Shown here: one piece after another, positions 41,417 through 51,277 of the stretch
Numbering within the stretch: position 1 is the stretch's first letter
How the letters are laid out: each line of letters begins with the position of its first letter
Source: DASRJJ01 sp050730855
Lineage (GTDB): Bacteria > Patescibacteriota > Saccharimonadia > Saccharimonadales > UBA4665
NCBI GenBank assembly: GCA_050730855.1
Contig: JBOHNU010000001.1
Span: 186,001-250,000, forward strand
Direction of reading: 5' to 3'
Length of the DNA stretch: 64,000 nucleotides
Position numbers and translations under genes: made by a program
The notes under the pieces: model-generated
What the model was told of the DNA's origin: nothing
Database searches by the model: none
Seen by the model: only the letters and a program-made list of their open reading frames with translations

Positions 41417-42222
41417 CAGTCGGCGTTTTTTTAACAAACGCTGCGGCCGCGCTGCGCAAGGCCGACGTGTCCACTGGCAGGCTGGACTGCCTAGTGCTTT
41501 TAGAAGACGCCTTTGGAGCCGACCGGGCGAACTTACTCGCCCATTTAGACAAAACTATTCCCCAGCAAACAGAGGTAGAACTGAACACTAAAATTGCGCA
41601 ACGGATACGCCATGTGCCGCTTGCCTACATCCGCGGCAAGGCCATGTTTTACGGCCGTGAGTTTACTATTACCGGCGACGTGTTGGTGCCGCGCCCCGAA
41701 TCGGAAAGCATGATCGACCTGCTAAAGGCGCTGCCTCTGCCGGCACAACCAGCCATAGCCGACATCGGCACCGGCTCTGGCTGCCTGGGGATTACGACCA
41801 ATCTGGAAGTCCCCGCCTCCAGGGTCTGGCTCTGCGACATAGACCAAAAAGCGCTCAAGCTGGCCATGCAAAACAGTAAAAATCACGGCGTAAACCCGCA
41901 AATAGTCCACGCGGACTTACTGCACAACATTAGCGCGCCTTTTGACGTACTGCTCGCCAACCTTCCGTACGTGCCTCTGGACTTCCCAATTAACAGGGCA
42001 GCCGAGTACGAGCCAAAGCTAGCAATATTTGCCGGCGCCAACGGCTTGGACGTATACCGGCGGTTTTGGAATCAGGTATCCCAGCTTAAGCACCGCCCAA
42101 ACTTTGTCATTACCGAGTCGCTAAATGAGCAGCACGCACACCTGAGCGATCTGGCGGCCAACGCAGGCTACGCGCTACGCGCCAGCGACGGACTTGCCCA
42201 GTGTTTTGAGGCTACTCGGTAG
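41413..42222 (+). CDS. prmC: Release factor glutamine methyltransferase (PrmC/HemK)
   Basis: A 269-residue methyltransferase of the GGQ Gln in RF1/RF2. The N-terminal helical domain has RHVPLAYIRGKAMFYGREF, and the catalytic domain has VLVPRPESESMIDL and ADIGTGSGCLGI (motif I). The substrate-binding NPPY motif reads ANLPYVPLD (Asn183-Leu-Pro-Tyr186), with Leu for the first Pro, a change seen in few relatives I recall. Its start overlaps prfA by 4 nt, and its last 11 bp overlap the convergent htrA. Confidence 0.92.
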   Translation: MTVGVFLTNAAAALRKADVSTGRLDCLVLLEDAFGADRANLLAHLDKTIPQQTEVELNTKIAQRIRHVPLAYIRGKAMFYGREFTITGDVLVPRPESESMIDLLKALPLPAQPAIADIGTGSGCLGITTNLEVPASRVWLCDIDQKALKLAMQNSKNHGVNPQIVHADLLHNISAPFDVLLANLPYVPLDFPINRAAEYEPKLAIFAGANGLDVYRRFWNQVSQLKHRPNFVITESLNEQHAHLSDLAANAGYALRASDGLAQCFEATR

Positions 42223-43399
42223 GCGCGACCCCTAGCGTTACCGCCACCGTCTGCTCTTGGCCGTCGCGGACGACCGTAAGCTCTACTTGCTCGCCAACCC
42301 TGTATTTGTTTACCAAAGCCGCCAAGCTATTTGTTTGGTCTACTGCTTCGCTGTTAATTTTTGTAATTATATCGCGTTCTTTTACACCGGCTTGGTCGGC
42401 CGGACCGCCGCTTATCACGGAACTCGGCTCTCCTGCCGAAGACGGCGGTATAAACGCCCCGCGGGTAACGCTCAAGCCATAAAACTCAGCGGCATCATTG
42501 GTGAGCGACACGTAACGCACGCCCAGGAACGGACGCTCCAGCACGCCCTTCTCTTTTACCGAGCTAATCAGTCCGGCGACATCGTTTATAGGGATGGCAA
42601 AGCCGATGCCCTGGGCGTCGCCGGTCGCAACTGCAGTGTTAATGCCTATCACTTCCCCGTTAATGTTTACCAGCGGCCCGCCCGAATTGCCGGCGTTAAT
42701 TGCGGCGTCGGTTTGGAAGAGATTTTCCAGGTTGCCGACTTCGCTTCCATTACCGCTGGAGGCAACAACCTCGCGTCCATACCCCGAAATTATGCCCGAA
42801 GTTACGGTGTTCTGGAATTGGCCAAGGGCATTGCCAATGGCAATAACCGGGTCGCCTACCTTCATTGCCGCCGAGTCGCCTATGGCGGCGGGGGTAAGTT
42901 TTTTACCTTGCGTGTCGGCTATTTTTAGGAAAGCGATGTCCAGGCTGTCGTTACTGCCGGTTCGCCCGATAATCTGCACACCTTCGTATTCGGTGCCGTC
43001 GGACAGAGTTACCCGCACCTCGGTGGTACCGGCAGGAACAACATGACGGTTGGTGACGATTATGCCGTCTTCCGAAAGTAGTATGCCCGTGCCGGCGCCT
43101 TCTTGCTGGCGCTGCCCCATCAGCGACGTGCTGGCCACGCCCCTAACGTTTATAGAAACAATGCTGGGGCCGACACGTTCGGCTATATCGCGGATAAGCT
43201 CACCCCGGGTTTGCAAAACAACCTGTTCTTGCTGAACGCCAATAACGTCGTTGCCGTAGCGGACGGCCAGCCAACCGCCTAACACGCCAGTACCAAGCAC
43301 TACTATAAGCAAAAAAGCTATACCGAGAAATCGTAGCCGCAAACTATTATGCTCTTTTGCGGGCGGCGTAATCTGTGGCGTAGGCGGCGGTGTATCCAT
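42212..43399 (-). CDS. htrA: HtrA/DegP-type serine protease
   Basis: A 395-residue membrane-anchored protease. A helix at ~25-48 is followed by a trypsin-like domain with all three catalytic residues (TNRHVV, SLDIAFLKI, INAGNSGGPLVN), then one PDZ domain (GGPADQAGVKERDIITKINSEAV). It degrades or refolds damaged envelope proteins. The ATG at 43399 is chosen; a GTG 15 nt upstream is possible. The gene starts 12 nt after the preceding membrane-protein gene, so they form one transcript. Confidence 0.93.
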   Translation of the reverse strand: MDTPPPTPQITPPAKEHNSLRLRFLGIAFLLIVVLGTGVLGGWLAVRYGNDVIGVQQEQVVLQTRGELIRDIAERVGPSIVSINVRGVASTSLMGQRQQEGAGTGILLSEDGIIVTNRHVVPAGTTEVRVTLSDGTEYEGVQIIGRTGSNDSLDIAFLKIADTQGKKLTPAAIGDSAAMKVGDPVIAIGNALGQFQNTVTSGIISGYGREVVASSGNGSEVGNLENLFQTDAAINAGNSGGPLVNINGEVIGINTAVATGDAQGIGFAIPINDVAGLISSVKEKGVLERPFLGVRYVSLTNDAAEFYGLSVTRGAFIPPSSAGEPSSVISGGPADQAGVKERDIITKINSEAVDQTNSLAALVNKYRVGEQVELTVVRDGQEQTVAVTLGVAPTE

Positions 43400-43410
43400 A
43401 AGTCTGTTTA

Positions 43411-44184
43411 TCACCGGAGCAAGTCCCTAACAGTCCCTAAAATATTAACTACCAGCGACCCGACAATCGCAGCCACGGTAACGCCGGTAATCGCCATTAT
43501 TTCTATACGCACCAGCTTAGAAAGTTTGTCGTAGTGATCGAGATAATACAGCGCCGCCAAACAATAGCCGAGCGCCACCAGAATAAGCGTCGGCTGAGCA
43601 ACAAACCCGTTGCCGTAAAATAACAACCAATGGCCAAGCACCCAGGTGAGTGCCGCGCCGAAGTACGCCCAGCCGTAAGATAACAATCTGGCGTACGGCT
43701 CATCAAAACTGTCAAAGAAATGCCGGGCGGACAAATAACACACCAGCCCCGTCCCCAGCACCAAAATGTACAAGGGCGCGCCGCCAAAGCCTAAGAACAA
43801 AGCACTTAGGCCGAACAGCAAACCCAACGTGGCCTGAAGCGATATCATAAAAGTCGTAGACATCGGCTTTACGGCTGTCAGCCACAACGCGTAACCGGCC
43901 GCCCACAAGAGTTGTACCGCCGGGCTGCCACTGTTTACCATAAACAACAGGAACGAAAGGCTAACTATAATATCAACCGCGTTAGCACGGATATTTGCCA
44001 TCCAAAACCGCGGCCGAACCACAAACATACGCCACTTGCTAAGCAGAATCAACACCAACGCCAACTGGACAAACTCAATACGCACCAGCACAAAAATAAG
44101 CAGCGGCAAAAGAATGTTAAGACCGATGTGAAGAAATTGGGAAAACCCGCTAGCGGGCTTAATTTTAGCAATGAGTTGCTTCAT
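43411..44184 (-). CDS. Polytopic membrane protein of unknown function
   Basis: A 257-residue protein with about 7-8 helices (for example FLHIGLNILLPLLIFVLVRI near the start) and short loops. A central loop, ARHFFDSFDEPYARLLSY, and the end RDLLR are the most polar parts. I do not recognise a family motif and the substrate is unknown. It precedes htrA by 12 nt. The promoter region (44185-44277) contains no confident box. Confidence 0.7.
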   Translation of the reverse strand: MKQLIAKIKPASGFSQFLHIGLNILLPLLIFVLVRIEFVQLALVLILLSKWRMFVVRPRFWMANIRANAVDIIVSLSFLLFMVNSGSPAVQLLWAAGYALWLTAVKPMSTTFMISLQATLGLLFGLSALFLGFGGAPLYILVLGTGLVCYLSARHFFDSFDEPYARLLSYGWAYFGAALTWVLGHWLLFYGNGFVAQPTLILVALGYCLAALYYLDHYDKLSKLVRIEIMAITGVTVAAIVGSLVVNILGTVRDLLR

Positions 44185-44277
44185 GTTAGAATCTTTTCCC
44201 AGCTTATGCGCTCATAATGTATCTGAGACGAACTGCTCAAACCATTCTCAAATAGCACATTCCTGAGCCAATAAAAA

Positions 44278-45951
44278 TTAGCGTTCATTACTCCCTAAGA
44301 TTATCACAAAATCGGCTCCTTCTGGCTGGATTGTATCATCGGGGAGCTTAGAAACAGCTTTAACCCCAAAACGTTTTTCTAGATAATTTTTAGTGTAGGG
44401 TTTGTTGTTGGTCATATCTACCAAAACCGTTTTATCGTACGTTTTCGTGGGAGCGTCGCCAATAATAACGACATTATATGCGTAAGATTTTAGCTCATCC
44501 GCTTTGGTGGTGGCCATTCCTGGTACCGTTGTGCCATTTAGAAGCTTGAGTTTTGCTGCTTCTTTGATGATGTATCCATCTGGCAATTTGCTTCGAATGA
44601 AGTTTTGGATAGGACCATAGTTTCCTACGCCCGCTTTCGGTACTACAACCGACTGACTGTCTACAGTGGCAGTAATCGCCAGTGGGTTTGGTAGATCCGT
44701 CAAACCGATAGACGCTATTGAATTACTAGGAATTTCCTTAGCAATTTGCATAAGTCGCACGGCATCCCCAACGCTAAAATCGGTCGTTACGTGGCTGCCG
44801 AAAGCATCCATAAGTTGCGTAATCTTAACCGGATTTGTATACGTCCCTGCCGAGAGGACTTTTTGACTCAAGGCAGTGATGAAGAGACGCTGACGCTCTG
44901 AACGGTCAAAGTCGCCCCGAGGGCTAGTTTTGCGTGAACGAGCAAAATATAGCGCTTTAGTACTGTCAAAATGCTGCTGACCCGCTGGCACCTGCAAATA
45001 ATATGGCTTATGCGTTGTCGAATCCCAAAGGTGTTCGGAAACGGCCAAATCTGCAGGAACATCAATGTCTACTCCTCCTACAATATCAACAGCTTGCTTA
45101 AAGCCGGCAAAATCGATCATCGTGTAGTAATGGATGGGAAGTCCTAAGACATCAGATACTGTTTTTTTGAGCGCATCAACGCCCGCAGCCTCGGCTTTAG
45201 CTTTGTCTTTGTCAGATCTAAGAGCTTTATTTTTAGCATTGGCGAATACGGCATTTATTTTTGTCGCGCCTTGTCCTGATGCCGTTACCCATAAGTCACG
45301 GGGAATACTGACAATACCAGCCGTCTTATTAACGGGGTCTATACTGGCTACCAATATAGTATCGGTGAGGTCAGCGCCAGCATGTCCCTCGCCACCGCGG
45401 CCAAGTAGAAGAACATTAATGCGCCCATCGCCTTCGCCACGCAACTGATCGGGCGAGACAGTATCGTTCAAGGCTGCAGCATTACCGCCACCCTTGAAGA
45501 CTCTATTAAGGTTAAGATACCCCTTAAATAAGAGAAATCCGCCCAAAATCAATACTAAGCCGGCTACCGCAAGCGACGTTCGAAAACTCCACTTGCGGAT
45601 CTTAGACCACTTATCCTGCTTTTTATTCTTTAGACGTTTTCGGTCTTTGCGATTTAGGCTTCCGCCTGGGAGGGTCATATGTAGTAAAGATCCTTCAGCC
45701 TTCTTTTCTGCCTTTGCTGCTTTACTATTCTTATCCGGAATACTGATTTCTGTCTGAGTGCGATCAGTAGGATGAAACCCTTCCGCGCGCTTAAAATCAT
45801 CCACATTACCAGAACTGACAGCGTGCGCCTGTGCTTCACGCTTACTGGGCCAAATGTCACCCCGCTGCTGTTGTCTTCCTGGCGCGTTGCTCAAAAAGCC
45901 GTCCATAGTACGGCGAGGAGGCTGTGAATTGTTCTTCTTAAAATTATGCAT
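44278..45951 (-). CDS. LytR-CpsA-Psr (LCP) family protein with LytR_C domain
   Basis: A 557-residue LCP enzyme, which transfers lipid-linked glycopolymers to peptidoglycan. The N-terminal ~110 residues are cytoplasmic and basic, then one transmembrane helix, then the LCP domain: DTILVASIDPVNKTAGIVS, IPRDLWV, MIDFAGFKQAVDIVGGVDIDV, and FARSRKTSPRGDFDRSERQR with the catalytic Asp/Arg set. A LytR_C domain (KLKLLNGTTVPGMATTKA) closes it. The ATG at 45951 is preferred over a TTG at 45966 because the -10 TATACT abuts that TTG. It looks lower in GC than its flanks by eye. Confidence 0.9.
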   Translation of the reverse strand: MHNFKKNNSQPPRRTMDGFLSNAPGRQQQRGDIWPSKREAQAHAVSSGNVDDFKRAEGFHPTDRTQTEISIPDKNSKAAKAEKKAEGSLLHMTLPGGSLNRKDRKRLKNKKQDKWSKIRKWSFRTSLAVAGLVLILGGFLLFKGYLNLNRVFKGGGNAAALNDTVSPDQLRGEGDGRINVLLLGRGGEGHAGADLTDTILVASIDPVNKTAGIVSIPRDLWVTASGQGATKINAVFANAKNKALRSDKDKAKAEAAGVDALKKTVSDVLGLPIHYYTMIDFAGFKQAVDIVGGVDIDVPADLAVSEHLWDSTTHKPYYLQVPAGQQHFDSTKALYFARSRKTSPRGDFDRSERQRLFITALSQKVLSAGTYTNPVKITQLMDAFGSHVTTDFSVGDAVRLMQIAKEIPSNSIASIGLTDLPNPLAITATVDSQSVVVPKAGVGNYGPIQNFIRSKLPDGYIIKEAAKLKLLNGTTVPGMATTKADELKSYAYNVVIIGDAPTKTYDKTVLVDMTNNKPYTKNYLEKRFGVKAVSKLPDDTIQPEGADFVIILGSNER

Positions 45952-45965
45952 AAGCAATGCTCTCA

Positions 45966-45994
45966 AGTATATCGTGTACAGGGCGTCCCGTAAA
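45966..45994 (-). promoter_or_regulatory. Promoter of the LCP gene
   Basis: -35 TTTACG, 17 bp, -10 TATACT (45971-45966). Transcription would begin ~7 nt before the ATG at 45951, giving a very short leader and arguing against the TTG start. Confidence 0.6.
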
Positions 45995-46108
45995 CCTATA
46001 CATGGTCACCTGGCCCCTTGTACGCGTAGCTGGATAGGCTTGTTGACGAGACGGGTCGTCCCCCTTAGTAGGAATGCTGTATTGCGCCGATTAGAATTCA
46101 TCACCTGC

Positions 46109-49100
46109 CTACAGGGGGTCGCCCTCTACATAAATCCAGCCAACATAAATGGTCTTAAAGATCGCATCCAAAGCCGTGATACTATTAACCACGCGCAGCA
46201 AAGCGCTTGGCAGGTTAGTGGTGATGGTGCATACTGTCTGGCCATTGATTTTAAAGACAGCCCGTACGCCATCGTCGATGATGATTTCAAACTTTTGGTC
46301 GTCTGCGATTGCCACACCGGAATCGGCGGTAGTTGCGGTTGCGCCGTCTCTCGTTATGCACTTCCAGGTTGCATCGCTTGCCCCGGTATCGTAACGGAAC
46401 GCTGCAAATTTGCCGGCCGGGGTTGCCGAGCCCGCCATGGTGGCCAAATCCTGATCGGTCAATCCTGCCCAGATGCGTACGTTTGTGCTGCTTGGATCCA
46501 AGTGCGTCTGATACACCAAACGATCACCGATGTAAATGGCATTGCCATACACACCTGCTTGGCTGCCTATGGAGGCGTTGGTGTCGTTGTACACAGAGGG
46601 CACAAGATTAGAACTGACGCTGCCGCCGCTGCCGGCAGGCGCCACGTTTGTCAGAACATCCCCATAGCCCGCCCAAACAGCCGTGGAGCCGTTGGCGACA
46701 AACTTAGTTGTCCGAGCTGTATTCGGTTTTGGCGTTCCGAGACATTCAGCCCACAAGCCGTTCTCGTGGCACCGGAAAGTACCCGAATTAGAGTTGTAAT
46801 ACATTGCTCCGTTGACGCCAGTTGGGTCGCCGCTGGTGTTTTTGGTGTCAAGGGCGAGTAAAGCACCGGTACTATCGGCTGTTGGATTACCAACGTAGAC
46901 GCGAGCATTGGAAGTATCAACAACAAATTGCGGCACCGCCGTGGCGTTCAATACTTGGAAACCAGTAGTAGTGTTAGTTGTAGTTTGGAGGCTAGTGAGC
47001 CCATTCACCGTAAAGTTATTATTGACAGCTGCACCATCTTTAAATACGGCATTGCCAGTTACCGACAGCAAGCCATTAATCGCCGTGTTTCCTGCTGTCA
47101 GCTGGCCGCCGCTTCCGCCTTCGCTCATGCCTTCGCCGCTATAACCGACGAGATCAAGCGCCGCCCCTACCTTAACCCGGCTACCGCTGGCGTAATACAT
47201 GCTTGTCTGTGACACAAATGAACTGTTGCCACAGCCAACCAAATAGATATAGTTATTTAGCGACGGAGCGTATAGCGAACAGATACTTCGGGTAGCAGGC
47301 AATGTATTTGTGTCTGTAGTAAAGGCCCCGATGTCTCCGTTACTTGCCAATGCTCCGTACTGAATCGTATTGGAGGCCCCCGTGTTGCCGGCTATGACGT
47401 ACATATATCCGTTCATGACAGTAATCGCGGAATATTTCTTTGCGGTAGGGAGCGTGCTCGTTGCTTGCGTTTGAGCCGTTACCGATGCATCTGCGTTGAT
47501 ACGCCCGTAGAAAAACTTGTCGTAGTTAGCGCTACCCAACACGTACAGATAACCGTTAGCGATAGCTGTTTCGCCAGGGGAGTGGTCGCCAGCTGGCAAC
47601 CAGTCTGTTTGCTGAGTGAATGTCGGAACCGAACCGTCAGGGTTGATACGGCCGTAGAACACATGCCGCAAGCTTGTTGTATCATTCTGATTGCCCCCTG
47701 CAATATAGAGGTAACCGTTGTGCGTTGCCATACCGGCATTGTTGTGGTCGAGCAAATTGGTTGGATCATCCTGCGTGATCCAAGCCGAAATGGTGCCGTC
47801 TGAGTTAGGTTTCGCATAAAAAACATCTCGGCTTATTGCGGCCGTACTTCCACCACCGTGCACGTAGATGTATCCGTTATATACCGTTGCCGAGTTCCCA
47901 CACAGGCTTTGAGGCAAAACCGTAGTGGCAGCCCACGAACCGACTGATCCGTCGCTATTTAAGCGTGCAAAGTAAACTGTCGTTGTTGCACCGCTACCTG
48001 CGTCACAACCACCAATGTGGTAAATGTACCCATTTACAATTACTGTAGCGCCCGAACTACGCGCCAGCGGCAAACTAGTACCCGTATTCCAGTTTGTGCC
48101 AGTGCCAGAGAGATGCCCTGTATTATTAGCTAGCAATCTTAAGATAGAATCTGTCGTATCCACACCTTCTAATTCGCCTCCGGTACTATTGAGAATACGG
48201 AAGCCGTTGGCGGAGTTTGTCTGATTTTGAAAGAGGGTAGCACCGCCGTCTGCAATCGAAGCAACAGTCGTGCCATTATCTTGGAAAACAGCAATACTGC
48301 CAGTCGAAGTCGAATTGTTCACATTTAAGGTTGTGCCACTGCCGCTGGTTGCGTTTGTCAGGGTGGTTAAACCGCTACTCACGCGAATTGCCGTACCAGT
48401 GTTAGCGCCAACATTTAGGGCCACGCCGGAGGTCAACGCGCCACCTTGGATATTTACAATCGTACCGGCTGTGGTGCTGTTGGCGAGTACGTTCATTAAG
48501 CCATTGTTTGTTGTTGAAGTGTAGTTGCCGGTCGCTTGTAGCGACACAATACCGTTGGTAGCGACTGCGCCGGTTGTTGCTGAGCTGACGCGTAGCAACG
48601 ATCCGCTCGTGAGACCCGCGCCAGTACTATTAATGTTCACTCCGTTTCCGGTGGTCAGTGTGTTCGCCGTAACATTAAGAGCGTTGCCGGCGGTCGTGTT
48701 AGCAGCGCTCAAGTTCAATAAATTACCCGAACCAGTTGTGCTAGTACCTTGGAAGTTAACGACATTACCGGTAAAACCGGTCGTAACGCCGGATTGTGCG
48801 ACGTTCAAAAGCGTGGTGCTGGTTTGGCTGGCGTTGGAGTTAACAACCGTAAGTCCGGTGCCGGTAGTAGTGGTGTTGGTTACTGTTACCGTGCCGGTTA
48901 AAGGCGCCACCGAGAACACATCCGACCCGCTGTTTTGCACGGCAAACCGACCGCCGTTGGCGCTACATGTCGTACATTGTGTGTTAAATATAAAGCTTGG
49001 GTCAGTGGCGACATCTGGCGAAGTAATTGTAATGTTGTTGCCGGTTGTCATAAGTATCGTATTGCCGTTGTCGTAGGCGCTTTGCAGTGTAACTGTGCCC

Positions 49101-50218
49101 GTGCCACACCCCAAGTCGGTAGTGTTACAGATAATTTTTACTTGGCCATTTTCGATCAAACTAACTTTGTGAGTTGTGGAGTTGTAAAATAATCCACCGT
49201 TGAGAGCCGCAAGATTAGAGGTAGGATCAGCCGTCGTGCCGTCGAGCTGTAAAATAGTTGTGGCCCCATCAGTGCCGGTTGAATTACCAATTTTTACCAA
49301 ATTACCGCCACCAACTCCTCTTGTGTCGGTATCGACTGTTAGTAGTCCTGCGCCAGCCGAATCTTGAACTTGAAAGGCCGTTGCCGAGTTTGTCGAATTC
49401 TGAAAATTAGCTGCACCGGCGGCAGAAAGCGTAGCCACAACCGTATTGTTAGTCTCGAATTGTAACGCGTTCGCATCGTTAGTACCAATCACGGCTGTCG
49501 CGCCGAACGAATTGCCGTTCTGGAGGAAAAAACCGCATGCCGAGCTGCTCTGCAGACAGACGGTCCCACTCGCGTCAGGAAGCGTAATAGTGCGAGTGCC
49601 ACCGGTTGAGGTGCCCGTAACTCTAAAATTGTTCGTTCCGGGGGTGCCTGACGAACCAGCCAAGAATAAATCGCCGAATGGAAGCGTTGCCGAACCCACT
49701 CCGCTAACCGGGACAAACTGCGTGCCGTTGTAGTACGACAAAACGTTACTGGTCTGATCGTAGTACATCTGTCCGGCAACAGCCGAAGTCGGCTGGAGCG
49801 TTGGCGCAATAATCAAGCCATTGTTGGCTCGTAAGCTGCCGTTAATAGTAACGCTTTGCGTTCCAAAGTCTATACCGCCAGAAACCACAAACTCCTCAAG
49901 AGGAATCTGCGTAGTGTCGTACTGGCCGGTTGCGTGCTTACTCGCCGGCTCATCACTCACGTAGGCGTTAAGCACTAGGCCGGCACTGCCCAAAACAAGC
50001 AGTATGGCTAAAATAACATCGGCTCGCTTAACTAGCCTTAGCAGCAGCCGCTCTTCTTTTTGCCCCTGTACGGCAGACTGTGGCTGAATTGGCACCGGCA
50101 CAACAGGATCAAGAGATTGTGGTTGGGACAAGTTTTGGCCGAAACCAGAAGAACCACCGGCGTTATTGGAACCGCCAGTAGGAAAAATAACATTCGTGTT
50201 TTGGTTTTGGTTTTCCAC
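46109..50218 (-). CDS. Giant surface protein: tail-fibre-like repeats, kelch propeller, C-terminal lectin-like domain
   Basis: A 1369-residue, single-pass protein. Residues 1-65 are cytoplasmic and rich in Asn/Gln/Pro; 67-87 are the membrane helix; ~110-700 are Thr/Ser/Asn/Gly-rich beta repeats like phage tail fibres, with three copies of a beta-hairpin unit (YYDQTSNVLSYYNGTQF, FYNSTTHKVSLIENGQV, YYNSNSGTFRCHENGLW). Residues ~715-1010 hold six kelch-like blades, each with NGYxY then a Gly-rich turn (starts near 729, 781, 834, 888, 936, 988). Residues ~1170-1369 look like a jelly-roll domain. There is no signal peptide before the anchor. GTG 50218 is the start. Host adhesion is inferred; no catalytic motif is seen. 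Confidence 0.85.
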   Translation of the reverse strand: MENQNQNTNVIFPTGGSNNAGGSSGFGQNLSQPQSLDPVVPVPIQPQSAVQGQKEERLLLRLVKRADVILAILLVLGSAGLVLNAYVSDEPASKHATGQYDTTQIPLEEFVVSGGIDFGTQSVTINGSLRANNGLIIAPTLQPTSAVAGQMYYDQTSNVLSYYNGTQFVPVSGVGSATLPFGDLFLAGSSGTPGTNNFRVTGTSTGGTRTITLPDASGTVCLQSSSACGFFLQNGNSFGATAVIGTNDANALQFETNNTVVATLSAAGAANFQNSTNSATAFQVQDSAGAGLLTVDTDTRGVGGGNLVKIGNSTGTDGATTILQLDGTTADPTSNLAALNGGLFYNSTTHKVSLIENGQVKIICNTTDLGCGTGTVTLQSAYDNGNTILMTTGNNITITSPDVATDPSFIFNTQCTTCSANGGRFAVQNSGSDVFSVAPLTGTVTVTNTTTTGTGLTVVNSNASQTSTTLLNVAQSGVTTGFTGNVVNFQGTSTTGSGNLLNLSAANTTAGNALNVTANTLTTGNGVNINSTGAGLTSGSLLRVSSATTGAVATNGIVSLQATGNYTSTTNNGLMNVLANSTTAGTIVNIQGGALTSGVALNVGANTGTAIRVSSGLTTLTNATSGSGTTLNVNNSTSTGSIAVFQDNGTTVASIADGGATLFQNQTNSANGFRILNSTGGELEGVDTTDSILRLLANNTGHLSGTGTNWNTGTSLPLARSSGATVIVNGYIYHIGGCDAGSGATTTVYFARLNSDGSVGSWAATTVLPQSLCGNSATVYNGYIYVHGGGSTAAISRDVFYAKPNSDGTISAWITQDDPTNLLDHNNAGMATHNGYLYIAGGNQNDTTSLRHVFYGRINPDGSVPTFTQQTDWLPAGDHSPGETAIANGYLYVLGSANYDKFFYGRINADASVTAQTQATSTLPTAKKYSAITVMNGYMYVIAGNTGASNTIQYGALASNGDIGAFTTDTNTLPATRSICSLYAPSLNNYIYLVGCGNSSFVSQTSMYYASGSRVKVGAALDLVGYSGEGMSEGGSGGQLTAGNTAINGLLSVTGNAVFKDGAAVNNNFTVNGLTSLQTTTNTTTGFQVLNATAVPQFVVDTSNARVYVGNPTADSTGALLALDTKNTSGDPTGVNGAMYYNSNSGTFRCHENGLWAECLGTPKPNTARTTKFVANGSTAVWAGYGDVLTNVAPAGSGGSVSSNLVPSVYNDTNASIGSQAGVYGNAIYIGDRLVYQTHLDPSSTNVRIWAGLTDQDLATMAGSATPAGKFAAFRYDTGASDATWKCITRDGATATTADSGVAIADDQKFEIIIDDGVRAVFKINGQTVCTITTNLPSALLRVVNSITALDAIFKTIYVGWIYVEGDPL

Positions 50219-50324
50219 GATGATTTTTGGTTTTTACCCCTAAGGGCACCCTCCTACACTATGGTAAACCGTTTGTGCTAACCTATCAAGACTGTCGTAC
50301 AAAATAACACAAACCTGTGGATAT

Positions 50325-51158
50325 CTACAGTGTCAGAATGAGGTATACCAATATGACAGTAAAGGCCAATAGGCCAATCGTAGTAAGCATCACCTGTAGC
50401 AAACTTTTTTGCACGGCGTTTTCGGACAGGGGGTTGCGGCCTATCGATATTATGCTGGAACGCACCGACGAATAAATAAGCGCTACGACACTTACAAGCA
50501 GCAAAATAAGCAACAGTGCCGCTACTAAAATACGAACGGCGGAAACTTCGCGACCGGCTATGCTGTTAGCCAGATCTTGCAGCACACTTGGGACAAAGGA
50601 AGACCCGCTAGCAACACCCGCAAAGAACACCGTATCGACCTGGACAGGCACAAGACCAATTTTAACCGTCTGTTGCTGGCCCTGTTTGTCGGCGATTGAC
50701 CTTTCGTTTGTTGTCACATCGTCCAGGCTTGCCTGGGCAGTCCCAACAACCAGGCCCGTCTGGGTCGCGCGCATTCCTACGCCTTCGATCGGTGATGCTG
50801 TAATTTTGTCCCCAGATTTTATACCACCGTTAATATCGCTTACTAAGGCCATTGTAACGCCGCTAGTAACCACCTGCACCGAATTATTCCCGTCCGACAA
50901 CCCGATAAGAGGATCTTTGCCAACAATACCAATCAGCTGATCAGCCTTTTCCGGACTTGCCAACTCTACAGAATTAGGTGTATCCGACTTAAGACTGACC
51001 AACGCTCCCGCCACAATATTTGCGTCGGTAGTTTGAAAACCCTGTGCGATCGACGATACACCTTGCGCTCCAAGCGGAGGCACTAAGGCCAGCAGCAACC
51101 CCAAACAAGTTGCGCCCCAACCAAGGTATCGTATTTTTATTGGATTTTCCTTACGCAC
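50325..51158 (-). CDS. Secreted/membrane protein, partner of the giant surface protein
   Basis: A 277-residue protein with a signal sequence (~10-32), an extracellular beta-rich domain (~35-200) and two C-terminal membrane helices (~207-230, ~253-276). The domain contains LIGIVGKDPLI, a GVTMALVSDINGGIKSGDKI strand-turn, and MRATQTGLVVGTAQASLDD. It reminds me of the C-terminal chaperone/peptidase region next to CPR tail-fibre proteins, with the GD-I pattern. It lies 106 nt before the giant protein's start on the same strand, so I infer they act together at the surface. It starts at GTG 51158 after CCAGGA. Function unknown. Confidence 0.65.
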   Translation of the reverse strand: MRKENPIKIRYLGWGATCLGLLLALVPPLGAQGVSSIAQGFQTTDANIVAGALVSLKSDTPNSVELASPEKADQLIGIVGKDPLIGLSDGNNSVQVVTSGVTMALVSDINGGIKSGDKITASPIEGVGMRATQTGLVVGTAQASLDDVTTNERSIADKQGQQQTVKIGLVPVQVDTVFFAGVASGSSFVPSVLQDLANSIAGREVSAVRILVAALLLILLLVSVVALIYSSVRSSIISIGRNPLSENAVQKSLLQVMLTTIGLLAFTVILVYLILTL

Positions 51159-51277
51159 GTAAATCCTGGCCTATAACAATGTATTGCTTATGATTATAGA
51201 CTACTCCAAACCCGCATATATTAACAGCGCGAAAGCGTGGTAAACCTCCTGACGATACGCTATAGTTATAAGCCGAC

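Noticed and set aside
45952..45966. TTG start for the LCP gene
   Set aside because: A TATACT -10 with a -35 at 17 bp directly abuts it, so transcription would begin downstream of that TTG.
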